NCBI GenBank assembly: GCA_027625915.1
Contig: JANTQA010000016.1
Location: 3,663,001 to 3,727,000 of the forward strand
Source: Anaeramoeba flamelloides
Lineage: Eukaryota > Metamonada > Anaeramoebidae
Length of the DNA stretch: 64,000 bases
Direction: 5' to 3'
In this document: positions 36,176-45,711 of the stretch, piece after piece
Position numbering within the stretch: position 1 is the stretch's first letter
How the letters are laid out: the number at the start of each line of letters is the position of its first letter
The notes under the pieces: model-generated
What the model saw: only the letters and a program-made list of their open reading frames with translations
Told to the model about the DNA's origin: nothing
The model's database searches: none
Made by a program: the position numbers and the translations under genes

Positions 36176-38498
36176 GAATAATAATAATAATAATAATAAT
36201 CATAATACTGGTATTGTTTATAAAGCTTCAAGTCCAGATGAAGAGGCTTTAGTAAAAACTGCGGCAAAAATGGGGATTAATTTCATTAAGAGGAAATCTG
36301 AAATCTTAACATTAAAATTAAATTTTAATGAACAAGAGAAAAAAATTAAAAAAAAATATGAATTAATTAAAACTTTAGATTTCACATCTAATAGAAAAAG
36401 AATGTCTGTATTAATTAAAGAAATTGAAACGGAAAAAATTTATTTATTAATTAAAGGAGCGGATGATGAAATATTCAAAAGATTAAAACCAAAAACAGAT
36501 GTAACGTTACTTGAAAAAACAAAAAGTGATGTGGAAAATTTTGCAAAAAATGGGTTTCGTACGCTACTGTATGGATATAAGACTGTACATGAAAAGGAAT
36601 TAAAGGCCTTTTTAAAAGAATATAAAAAGGCAAATAATGAAATAGATCAAAGAGAGATGGCCTTAGATCGAGTATTTGATAAATTTGAACAAAGTTTCCA
36701 TTTACTTGGCGCAACAGCCATCGAAGACAAATTGCAGGAACAAGTACCACAGACGATTCGAATACTCAGAGAGGCTGGTATCAAATTCTGGATGTTAACT
36801 GGTGACAAATATAGCACTTCGCTTCAAATAGCAAAGTCGTGCAATCTGGTTCCTATTAATGGGATGATTTATACAATTAAAGGTGTGAGTGTCAAGGACA
36901 TTAATCGCTCAATTCAAAATGTTTTGAAAAAAACAAAACAAAAACAAAAGAGAAAACAGAACTATTATTTAATTATTGAAGGCAAAACTTTAAAAAATGC
37001 TTTAAAGCATTTACAAAAGGAATTAATTCAAGTATGCTTAAATGCCAATTCTGTGATCTGTTGCCGAACAACTCCTCAGCAGAAAGCCGAGGTGGTGCAA
37101 ATGGTTAAAGATTTGGGGAAAATGACACTATCAATCGGTGATGGTGGGAATGATGTAACAATGATCCAAACCGCGCATGTTGGTGTGGGCATCGTTGGCA
37201 AGGAGGGCCTACAGGCGGTTCGGGCTTCCGATTACTCCATTTCGAAATATAAATATTTATTGAGACTGATGCTGGTACACGGTAGATATTCCTATTACAG
37301 AACAACGTTCATAGTACAATATTCCTTCTATAAGGCAATCTTCTTTTGTGTCATTCAAATTATTTACAACTTTTGGTCAGGGTTTTCTGGGATTTCGTTT
37401 TTCAATAGCCTGTCAGTAATGACATACAATGGCATTTTCACTGCGTTTCCCATCTTTTTTTATTTACACGATAAAGATGTTTCTGAGGAATTAATCTATT
37501 TAAATCCCCAATTATACTTGGATTCAAGCAAGGGGAGATTTTTTAATAAAAAAACACTCTTTTGGTGGCTGATCAGGGCAATATATCAAGGTATGATTAC
37601 AATGCTTTTCTTGGCATTCATTTTTAAAGACCGCGCCTATTTCTATACCATTGATGGATCAGGTGTGGACCAACAAGTGGTTTCAATGACAGGGTTTACT
37701 GCGATAATCTTATTGCAAACATTCACATTAGCCTTGGAAACGAAAAATTGGACTTTGTATAATCATTTGATCATCTGGGGTTTTTTAGTTTTCTACTATC
37801 TTTCAACGATAATTGCAAATCTTATGCCCAATTTTGAAATTTATTACGTAATGTTTAGAACCTATTCAGACCCGATACATTGGCTCGCCTGTTTATTGAT
37901 AAACGTGACGGCTTTAATCCCAGTCGTAATTGCGAAATATTGGTCCTTCCAATATACACCAACTAGGGCAGATCTTATCAGAGAAAAGGAAGTTTATTAT
38001 CGCTCGAATGGATTGCCAATCAATGCTTACAATCCTCAGAAGTTAAAACATCCCAACGGTGATAATGATGACGCTGATGATGATGAATTTAATCAACTTG
38101 CGGACATTCATTCAAATTTAATACCCTCTTATAACTCTTCAGATTTCGCCGATAACGGTATACTAACACCATTCAAAGATTGTCTCGGATATACAGATTT
38201 TAATAAATTGAATAAAAAGAACGCTTTAACTCAGTTAATTAAAGAAAATGTTGTAAATGAATTAATTAAAAATGAATTTAATCTTGAACATACCCCCATA
38301 AATATTAGAAAAAAATTTTTCAAAAGGAAAAAGAAAACTATTTCAAAGAAATCAAAATTAATTTCTTTAGAGTCATTGTCTTCGTCTTCTTCTTCTTCTT
38401 CTTCTTCTTCTGTTTCTGCGTTTAATTTGGATTCTGTGTCTAATTCTGCTTCCTCGCATTTTTCTTCTTCTTTTCAAGAGAATGAGAAAATGATATAA
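31026..38498 (+). CDS. P4-type phospholipid-transporting ATPase (flippase), five exons
   Basis: Exons 31026-31048, 31093-31299, 31508-31934, 32145-32486 and 35385-38498 join in frame to 1370 residues. All introns are GT-AG (44, 208, 210 and 2898 nt). The first junction is optional: the ATG at 31064 reads straight into the same frame. P4-ATPases move phospholipids to the cytosolic leaflet. Visible in order: the first membrane helix (MNQYFLIIATLQLW); the actuator motif LDGETDYKTR; PISVKVTLD in helix 4; DKTGT with the phosphorylated Asp at 35634-35636 (about residue 417); KASSPDEEALV and KGADDE for ATP binding; LTGDKYST; GDGGNDVTMIQ; then several membrane helices. GETD (not GETN), GDGGNDV and RFLLL before helix 4 resemble the Neo1/ATP9 branch, but the subclass is not certain. 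An Asn/Lys homopolymer (about 549-607) interrupts the nucleotide-binding domain, and the C-terminus has a Ser run. Confidence 0.93.
32838..35050 (+). repeat. Dispersed repeat family A, copy 2 (longest)
   Basis: Its first 1.3 kb aligns with 16607-18115, and its later part (about 34600-35050, for example 'cgaatgtaaggcttataactgtatttta') aligns with 40690-41110. Together the copies define a unit of about 2.2 kb. It lies wholly inside the P4-ATPase intron. No conserved coding frame. Confidence 0.6.
34297..34525. mobile_element. Tc1/mariner-type MITE, 229 bp, TA target duplication
   Basis: The right end reads AGAACGGCTG followed by TA, that is TA then CAGCCGTTCT on the other strand. The left end (TA then TGGCCATTGTAAAAAAGTGA) is a decayed match. 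The inner arms pair well ('gttttctattttaataaagtg' on both sides). TA duplications and a CAG... terminus are typical of Tc1/mariner-derived MITEs. It is inserted inside family A copy 2 within the P4-ATPase intron. Confidence 0.65.
36030..36205 (+). repeat. Coding AAT/AAN trinucleotide expansion
   Basis: Encodes an Asn/Lys tract of about 55 residues in the nucleotide-binding domain of the P4-ATPase, just before the ASSPDEEALV motif. It is in frame and does not disturb neighbouring motifs. Confidence 0.9.
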
Positions 38499-38869
38499 GA
38501 ATTATCTTGTCTATTTTTTTAATTTTCGTTTTTTTTTAAATTTTTTTCTTTGTTTTGTAATAATTTTTATTTCGAATTCATTTAATAATTAAATTTTTTG
38601 TATTTTATTTATATTTATTTTATGATTTTATTTTTTTTTATGTATGAAGGATTTTTAAATTATGTTATTTAAATTATTATTTTCTTTTAGAATTTTGAGT
38701 TATATTCTTTTTTAGAGTGGATTCAGTTTGTAAGAAAAATAATTGAAAAAAAATCTACTTTTGAAAATATAGATATTTTGTACAATTTGATTGATTATTT
38801 TTTGGATCAAAATTTTCTTAAAGAATGAATTTTTTTATGTTAAAATATTTAAGAAAGATATATAACTAA

Positions 38870-41110
38870 ATTCCCAAAAGTTTAGACACCAATAAAATTT
38901 TTTAATAAAAATAGCACAGAGTCCTGAAATTTATTAATAAAATCCAATTCAAAATTTTCAAACATAACAAAATTCAATTTTTGAAAAAAAAATCTTCTAT
39001 AATCAATTCTCGAGTAAATACCAACATTCGAACCATTAAATAATTGAAATGCTAATACTTTTTTAGAAATTATAATATGAAAAAAACAAAAAAACAATAA
39101 TTATCAATACTAATAAATTATCGATTTGTTAAAAATTTTGGATAAGTATCAAAAAAAAATTATCATCAATTTAATAAAATTCTATTAGCAATTATTGATC
39201 GATCAAATGGTTACGTAATATTGTTTAATTTTATTTGAGTTCTTTTTTTTTTTTTTTTGAAGAACTCAAATTTAGTATAATATCAACTATTCGAAAAAAA
39301 TTATTGATCAAAGAAATAAGTATGGTAATTCAAAAAATGAAATGAAAAGAAAAAAAAATAAAAGATAAAAAAATTATTTTAATATTTTAAAAAAATCAAA
39401 AATATTTCTAATTTGAATTAAATTGTATTATTGTGATGAAATCGAAATGTTTTAACTTTGTTTAAAATTTTTTATTTTATTTTAGTTTTGATTTTTAAAA
39501 CCTATTTTTGGTTTTTTTGTCTTTTCTGTTTATTTTTTTTTTCTTTTGTTTTGTTAGATTAGTAATATTTTATTTATCATTGATCATTTTTTATAGTTTT
39601 TTTAGAAAAATAACAAAATTATATTGATTAGTTAATGGTATCTTATTATTTGATTGATAAACAATTTTTCCCAAATTTCAAAGAATTTAGCAATATATTT
39701 TTTTTTCTATACTAGTTTCATTATTTTGGAATAACTCTAATTGTTATTTTTTTCATTTCCGTTTTTTTTTTTTGGTTTTGATAACTATTGTTATATATAA
39801 CAACTTTAAAACCGATACAATTGAAACCTAATTTATTCTTATTTTTATGAAAATACTTGAAAAAAAAATAAAAATTTTAGTTTTAAATAGATCCAATGTC
39901 TGAATTTTGATGTATACCAAGAAATATTAGTATTAAATAACATAAATTAAGTTATTTCAAAAATTTTACCAGTATAAATTAAATTCGGAACCATTTAACT
40001 CTAAAGAAAATAATAGCAAAAAAAAATTCAAATTTTTTTTGACTATTTTTTATTATTAAAAAGGTATATGTTTTTTGAATGGTATTTACAATTTTCATAA
40101 AAACATCAATTTGATAAAAAGATGAATTAGTAAAAGTTAATAACAGATTAACAGTTATAATATTTTTATTGATTTGATGAGTAAATGTTAAGAAATGGAA
40201 AATTGGAAGGGTGTGTAAAAGTTATTAAATCCAGAATATTTTTTCTAAAATGGTAGGTCAAAATTAGTTATCAAATCTCGTTTAAACTAAATAATATGCT
40301 CTACCTTTAAAGTACTAGAACCAGTATAAAAGTAAAAAATATCCATTTTTTTTTTCAATCTTCTTTTTCAAAAAGCCCGTGAACAAAAGGATACCTGAAA
40401 TGCAAAAATAATTAACATTCAAAGTTAGCCAAATATCAGGTTCAAAACTATAACTTTTAGAAATTCAAAAAAAAAATTATTTAAAAAAGATGTTAAAAAG
40501 GGGTGCATTTTTTGTTTTCGTACTGGTAATAGTACTTCAAAATCTAAAATTCATACCAAATGATTTATTTTTTAATAAAGATCGAATTCAACATATTCTG
40601 AATTATTTCTAAATAAAATAATAATAAATAAAAAAGCAGAGTAACTATTTTTTTATCTTTTTTCTTTAATTTTAGTCTTTAAGCTAGTTTAAAAAAAGTG
40701 TGACAAATTTATTTCAAAATAATTCTGTTAAACTCAATTCTCATAGATTTATGTAAAAATATAAAATTTTTAAGAATGTTTTATTAATTCTTTATTTGAA
40801 AGCCATTTATTTTTTAGTATGATAATTCTGACAAATTAATTATATCAAAATTACTTTTATTTATTTTTTCTTTTATTTTTTTTTTAGTTTTAACATTGGT
40901 GATAATGGTTTTCTTTTTGATAAAATACAATATTTTTTTACTAGCTTTCATCTAAACCAGATTCCCAATAGAATGTAAAGCTTATAAATGTATTTTAGTG
41001 TTTCAAAAAAAAGGTTCTATATTTACCAATATTATACTGTCATGTTTTTTTAATTGAATTCGATCATGGCTTCTTTTCTCCAAAAAAAGTGTAATTATTT
41101 TATTTTCATT
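38870..41110 (+). repeat. Dispersed repeat family A, copy 3
   Basis: Begins within the family A unit at the phrase 'cccaaaagtttagacac' and shares 'gatcgatcaaatggt', 'aatttgaattaaattgtattattgtgat' and, at its end, 'agaatgtaaagcttataaatgtatttta' with the other copies. Around 39570-39720 part of the unit recurs in reverse ('atggtatcttattatttgattgat'), so this copy is rearranged. Confidence 0.5.
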
Positions 41111-42063
41111 TATTGTAATTCTTTTAATGTACAATTATGAAATAAATACCTATGTGATGGTTTAAGATATAGTAATAAATACTTGATTTTATCTTAACAA
41201 TTTAATAAATAGATATAAAAACAATGATACTTTTTTGAAGTGCCTTATTCATAAAGTCCTAGGACTGTAAAGATGATCCAAAAAATATTAGATATTGTGT
41301 CTAAAAGATGATAGAGTTAGAAAAAAAGAGACGTATTCTGAATTATAATCATTTTTTCTTGGGGAAATTTCTCATTTTTTCTTTATTTTTTTTTTTATTC
41401 TTCCAACTTTTAATGTTTTTGTTTTTAATGATTATTTATATTTTATTTACAAAAGTGATCCCTTTTATATCTAGTGTGCGAATTGTTCATTTTAATTAAT
41501 GTTAAATTAATTTATTCTGTGATAATTTACAAATTATGGGTTTTTTGATGGAAATTTGTCATCCAGACCTAACTATTTTTAAAAACATAATCCAAAATTT
41601 ACCTTGAAAAGCTTTGAAAATCAAAATTTCCCTACTAAGTGGGAGTGTATACTTTATTTTCAAATATTATCAATTTAAGGGTAAGGAAACAAATAAATTT
41701 TAAAATTTTCTCGAACAAAAATTTAGCAAGAGGAAAACAAAACCAATTTCAAAAAGTTTTAATCAATAAATATTACCAAAAAAAGAAAAGTAAAAAATGA
41801 TGTAGTATTTTGATTTAACTTAAAGATGTAATCTATTAATGTTTTTTGTCTTGTGGCACTGTAATAAAACCCTCAGAGGTTATAAAATATAAATTGTCCA
41901 AAAAGTGATTTCATAATTTGGAATTTTTAAATCGGACTATATTTTCAAATTTTTACTGATATTCTAGATCTATCGTTAAAATTGAATCTTTCTGGGTTTT
42001 TTACAATTCTATGTTTTTGATTTGACAACAAGTTATTATTTGAATGATATTTTTTTATATATA

Positions 42064-42506
42064 CAGCCGTTCCAAGGCTACCATGAAAATTTAAATAAAA
42101 TACAATTGAATTTTTTATTCTTATTTTCCATTTTCAAAAAATTCGGAAATAAGAGTTATTATTCAAAAAAAAAATTCATTAAATCAGCTATTATTCAAAT
42201 TTTAAAAAATCGAAAAAGAAATTTTCAAGATCCTATGAAACTTAAAAATTATTTGTTCAAAAAAGCTCAAAAAATATCAGTATTTACTTATCTTTAAAAA
42301 TTTACCATTTTGGACTGATAATTTTTAAGTTTCATAGGATCTTGAAAATTTCTTTTTCGATTTTTTAAAATTTGAATAATAGCTGATTTAATGAATTTTT
42401 TTTTTGAATAATAACTCTTATTTCCGAATTTTTTGAAAATGGAAAATAAGAATAAAAAACACAATTGTATTTTATTTAGAATTTTATGGTAACCTTGGAA
42501 AGACTG
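42064..42506. mobile_element. Tc1/mariner-type foldback MITE, 443 bp, TA target duplication
   Basis: A near-perfect long palindrome. The left arm is about 42064-42255, the right arm about 42325-42506, with a loop of about 65 bp. The left end is TA then CAGCCGTTCCAAGGCTACC, and the right end on the opposite strand is TA then CAGTCTTTCCAAGGTTACC. The arms differ at few positions by eye, suggesting a fairly young insertion. Two mirror-image open frames (42022-42297 and 42294-42530) are a by-product of the palindrome and are not genes. Confidence 0.8.
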
Positions 42507-42510
42507 TAAG

Positions 42511-42735
42511 TTTATATATACATCAATCAAACAATAAAAAGATCCAAATTTTCATTCAGCTTTCCAAAAAACGCATTTTCTCAAGAATTTAAATATAACA
42601 TCAAAGCTCCCAATTCTAAAAAGACAAATCAATAATTTAAGTTTCTTTTCAGAATTAAAAAATTGAAAAGTTACATGATTTCTTATCTTTCATTAGAAAA
42701 GCTGAATGAAAATTTTGTTATATATATTTGAAAAC
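42511..42735. mobile_element. MITE family B, copy 2
   Basis: The left end contains CAAATTTTCATTCAGCTTTC, and the right end (GAAAAGCTGAATGAAAATTTTG) is its inverted match. It abuts the Tc1-type MITE directly. The following sequence to about 42990 is nearly identical to that after copy 4 (49303-49575). Confidence 0.6.
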
Positions 42736-43044
42736 AAATATTCTAATCTCAAAGAAATACTTTTTAATTTGAATGTTTTCAATCAAAAATGAATACCCCA
42801 TCCTTAATTATTTCAGTGGGTTATTAATAATCCAATGACCAAAAATTAACAATATAATTTATCCATATTTCCTAAATTTTATCAGGATTTTCAAACAAAT
42901 TAAATTAATTCAAATTAATTATTTCAATTGAAAATAAAGACAAAAACAATAGATATTATCAAAAAAACTGATTGTAATAATAAACGTTTTATATTTTTTT
43001 CTTTTATTTGTATGTAAATGATTACTTTAAAAACATGAATACTC

Positions 43045-43170
43045 TGTTATTTAAATGTGGTTTAATATTAGGTTTGGAAAAATATAATAAAGTTAATTAT
43101 TTTTTTCAGTTAATTGATTTTCCGTTTGTCCAAATTTTGGGAATGGAGTTTAAAACAAGAAATTAATTGG
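43045..43170 (-). repeat. Family A fragment, reverse orientation
   Basis: On the minus strand this reads 'aaactccattcccaaaatttggac' and 'ttattatatttttccaaacctaatat', matching 33345-33480 of family A copy 2 in order. Confidence 0.5.
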
Positions 43171-43946
43171 GGTGCAGGTAAACAAATCTAGAGATGTTGT
43201 GAAAAAATCTTTAAAAAAACTAATTTTGGATTTGTTGACGAATAAATATGTGTTTATTGATTCTTTCTTTTTTTTTTTCAAATCACCCCGAAAAAAAATT
43301 AAATAAGGAAAAATGGCATTGATAAAAAAACAAAATGAAAAAAGAGTTTAAAATGGTATACAGATTTTACCAATTCACTCGTTATTTTTGACAACTGTGA
43401 TTTTTTTCATTGAGTGTTCTCTTTTATTGTCTGTGTTCATATAGATATGGATCTGTAGAGAGTTCAAAATTTGGAGAGTATTCAAGAATTGAAAAAAGGT
43501 TTTGATCCAATTTTAATTTCAAATCGTTTTAATCGAACATTTTCTTATCAACGGACCCAAATGAGTTTGCTTTAAGATTTGCTTCTAGAACACTGCCTCA
43601 AAAAAAAGTTCGTAGTTTTTCGTTGAGAACCCAAAAGCATAATGACGAAAAAGACAAAATATTTTTGGTTTTTTTATTTTATGATTGATCAAATTTTTTT
43701 TCCACAAACAAAATATAAAAAAAAGCAGTAGAAAAAAGAAAAGAACAAAAAGATTAAAATTGAAAAGTAGAAGAACCTTTTTGAAAAAAACAAACCCAAC
43801 GAAATTTTTTCTTTTTGGCATTGTTCTAGAAGCAAAAATATAAACAAAGGTTTGAAGAATAAAAAAAAAATAAAGATTTTTTCTTGTTCTTCTTTTATTT
43901 TTTTTTTTACCCAACAATGGGGGTGCGCACAAATCATTTTATCACT

Positions 43947-45159
43947 TTATTTTTGTTTCAAGGTAGAGTTTAAAAGATTATAGGAAGTTTCAAGATCAAA
44001 GAGTAATTGTCTTGACTGTTCATTTGAAAGTTCGTCGGAAGCCATCATTGTGTTTAGTATTTTCAACCATTTAGTGATCCGAACTTTGCCATCAAAATCT
44101 GGCTTTAATTTGTCTATTTTGTTTAATGAATTTAAGAGATCGGATAGCACTGGTTGAAGCTGATCCACAGCAATCATATTTAATTTTACACTTTGGAGAA
44201 AAATAGATGGTTGATAAAAGAAAAAGAAAAAAATAAGTTTAATAAAAAGACAAAAAAAAAGACAAAAGACAAAAGACAAAAGAAAAAAAAAAAAAATTGA
44301 AATATTACCTATCCATTGCTGTAATAAAAAAAGAAGCAGTTTGGAAAATAAAAACACCTGATTCGCCTTGCTCTTTTTCGTAATTGTTACCATGAATTAT
44401 TGTTGAAGGGACACCCTGTTCGATCAATGTTTTTTCAGCAGCCTTACAGTTCATACCATAATTTTTCATCCATTGACTTACATTTTCAATTTTCATTCCG
44501 ACAGAATCGAGCGCAACTTTAAATTGGCTGATCAATTTGCCACATTCCTTGGTATAATTTTCGCTGCTAATGGCATCGCGGACATAGGCCCTTTCTAAAT
44601 ACTCAACAGTCTTAATGATCGAATAAAGGTTTCCAAAGTTGTCAACTTTTTCTCTATCTTTGGTGTTTGTGAAAAGTTTGAGTGGCTTTTTAATGGTTTG
44701 AGTTGCTTGTTTAAGTAAGTTCACGTCGATTTTGGTTTTTGGTCCAAATTTTTGTGTTTCTTTTTTTTGTTTAACTTGTTGCTGCTGTTGGAATTGTTGT
44801 TGTTTTGGGTTTTGCTGCATTTTCTGCATTTGTTGCTGCTGTTGGAATTGGAGTTGTGTTGTTTTGTTTGTGGTTTTTGTTTGTTGTGTTTTGTTCTTTT
44901 GGCCTTGATTTTGGTACTGGTTTTGATTATTATAATTCATTTGGTTGTTGTTCATGTTATTTGTGTTATAATAGTTCATTTGGTTTTGGTTTTGATTGTA
45001 GTTTTGATTATTATAATTCTGGTTGTTGTAATACATTTGGTTGTTTTGATTCATGTTGTTCATTGTATTTTGATAGCCATAAGTGTTGTTGTAATTGGTA
45101 TTGTTTGTTGTATTAGAATTTCCTTTTTGGTTTGATCCAAAGGAATATGGGTTGTTCAT
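43947..45159 (-). CDS. VPS28: VPS28, ESCRT-I subunit, with an Asn/Gln-rich N-terminal extension
   Basis: Two exons on the minus strand, 45159-44309 and 44190-43947, separated by a 118-nt GT-AG intron, give 364 residues. The junction lies within FFITAMD and SVKLNMIAVDQLQP, matching the VPS28 linker. VPS28 links ESCRT-I (TSG101/VPS37) to ESCRT-II during multivesicular body sorting. The N-terminal core runs at about 160-283 (EKVDNFGNLYSIIKTVEYLE, YTKECGKLISQFK), and the C-terminal four-helix domain follows (KLKPDFDGKVRITKWL, MMASDELSNEQSRQLLFDLE). Residues 1-135 are almost wholly Asn, Gln, Tyr and Met, a prion-like extension absent from yeast or human VPS28 (about 220-240 residues). The start is the only ATG upstream of the tract. 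Opposite-strand frames at 44752-45135 are shadows of its CAA/AAT codons. Confidence 0.93.
44191..44308 (-). other. VPS28 intron, 118 nt
   Basis: Donor GTAATA and acceptor CTCCAAAG on the minus strand, phase 2. It contains a short array of a 'gacaaaa' unit (seen on the + strand near 44250-44282). Confidence 0.85.
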
Positions 45160-45252
45160 TTGAATTTGGATTCAGGGTTGTTTTAAAAGGAAAAAATCTC
45201 AAATATTTAACAAAAGAAAAAATAAAATGAACATTCGTTGAAAATTTCGTTA

Positions 45253-45462
45253 TTATCTTTTTTGGGGTGTTTCTTGTGAGTCAGTTTCCCAAAACTTTAC
45301 AGTTTGGTTCTTTTCAACAAAGACTGAAAAGTAGAATAAATTTTAAAAGATCACTTTTTGATTAATCTTTTGGTGTTGAAATTGAATAAAATTTCCTTAC
45401 CAATAATCTTTTTTCTTCATTTTGGAAGTATAACTTGGATTTACTGTTGTGAGTGTTCCCAT
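45253..45462 (-). CDS. Candidate tiny two-exon gene upstream of VPS28
   Basis: On the minus strand an ATG at 45462 opens MGTLTTVNPSYTSKMKKKDY up to a GTAAGG donor. After a TTCTACTTTTCAG acceptor, a second stretch reads FVEKNQTVKFWETDSQETPQKR and a stop at 45253. Both pieces are less AT-rich than their surroundings and have excellent splice sites. However, the phases do not match by one nucleotide as the sequence stands. A homopolymer error in the A run before the donor, or an additional very short intron, would be needed. I do not recognise the product, which would be about 42 residues. Confidence 0.25.
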
Positions 45463-45711
45463 TATATACAACGAAATACTGGAATTTGAAATTTAAATAG
45501 AATAAAATCTAAGTTTTTTATTTTTTTTCAATACTAATATCGGAAATTCTTTTCATTTTGGGTTTCTTCGTTCACCCAATAAAAACAACATACCAACGAA
45601 GTCTAAAAAATGAATTTAACAAATCTAGAGAAAGAAAAATTAGTCTTTTTCTTTAAGAAAACTTTATTTTCTTGAAATTTTTAAAAAAAAAATAGAAAAA
45701 TTGGAAAATGA

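Larger units (their letters stand above)
38499..43946. other. Intergenic region with several repeats, no supported gene
   Basis: 5.4 kb between the convergent 3' ends of the P4-ATPase and VPS28. It contains family A copy 3 (38870-41110), a reversed family A fragment (about 43045-43170), a large foldback MITE (42064-42506) and a family B MITE. The stretch 43440-43495 (after CATATAG, reading YGSVESSKFGEYSRIEKRF) is open and less AT-rich but cannot be tied to a gene. The frame at 43585-43932 (-) overlaps a lysine/phenylalanine-rich region and looks like chance. Confidence 0.45.

Noticed and set aside
42022-42530. Two opposite-strand open frames with nearly identical protein text
   Set aside because: They are the two arms of the 443-bp palindromic MITE read in both directions, not a duplicated gene.
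44752-45135. Long Leu/Val/Ile-rich and Cys/Phe-rich open frames on the + strand
   Set aside because: They are complements of the CAA/AAT codon repeats of the VPS28 N-terminal tract on the minus strand.
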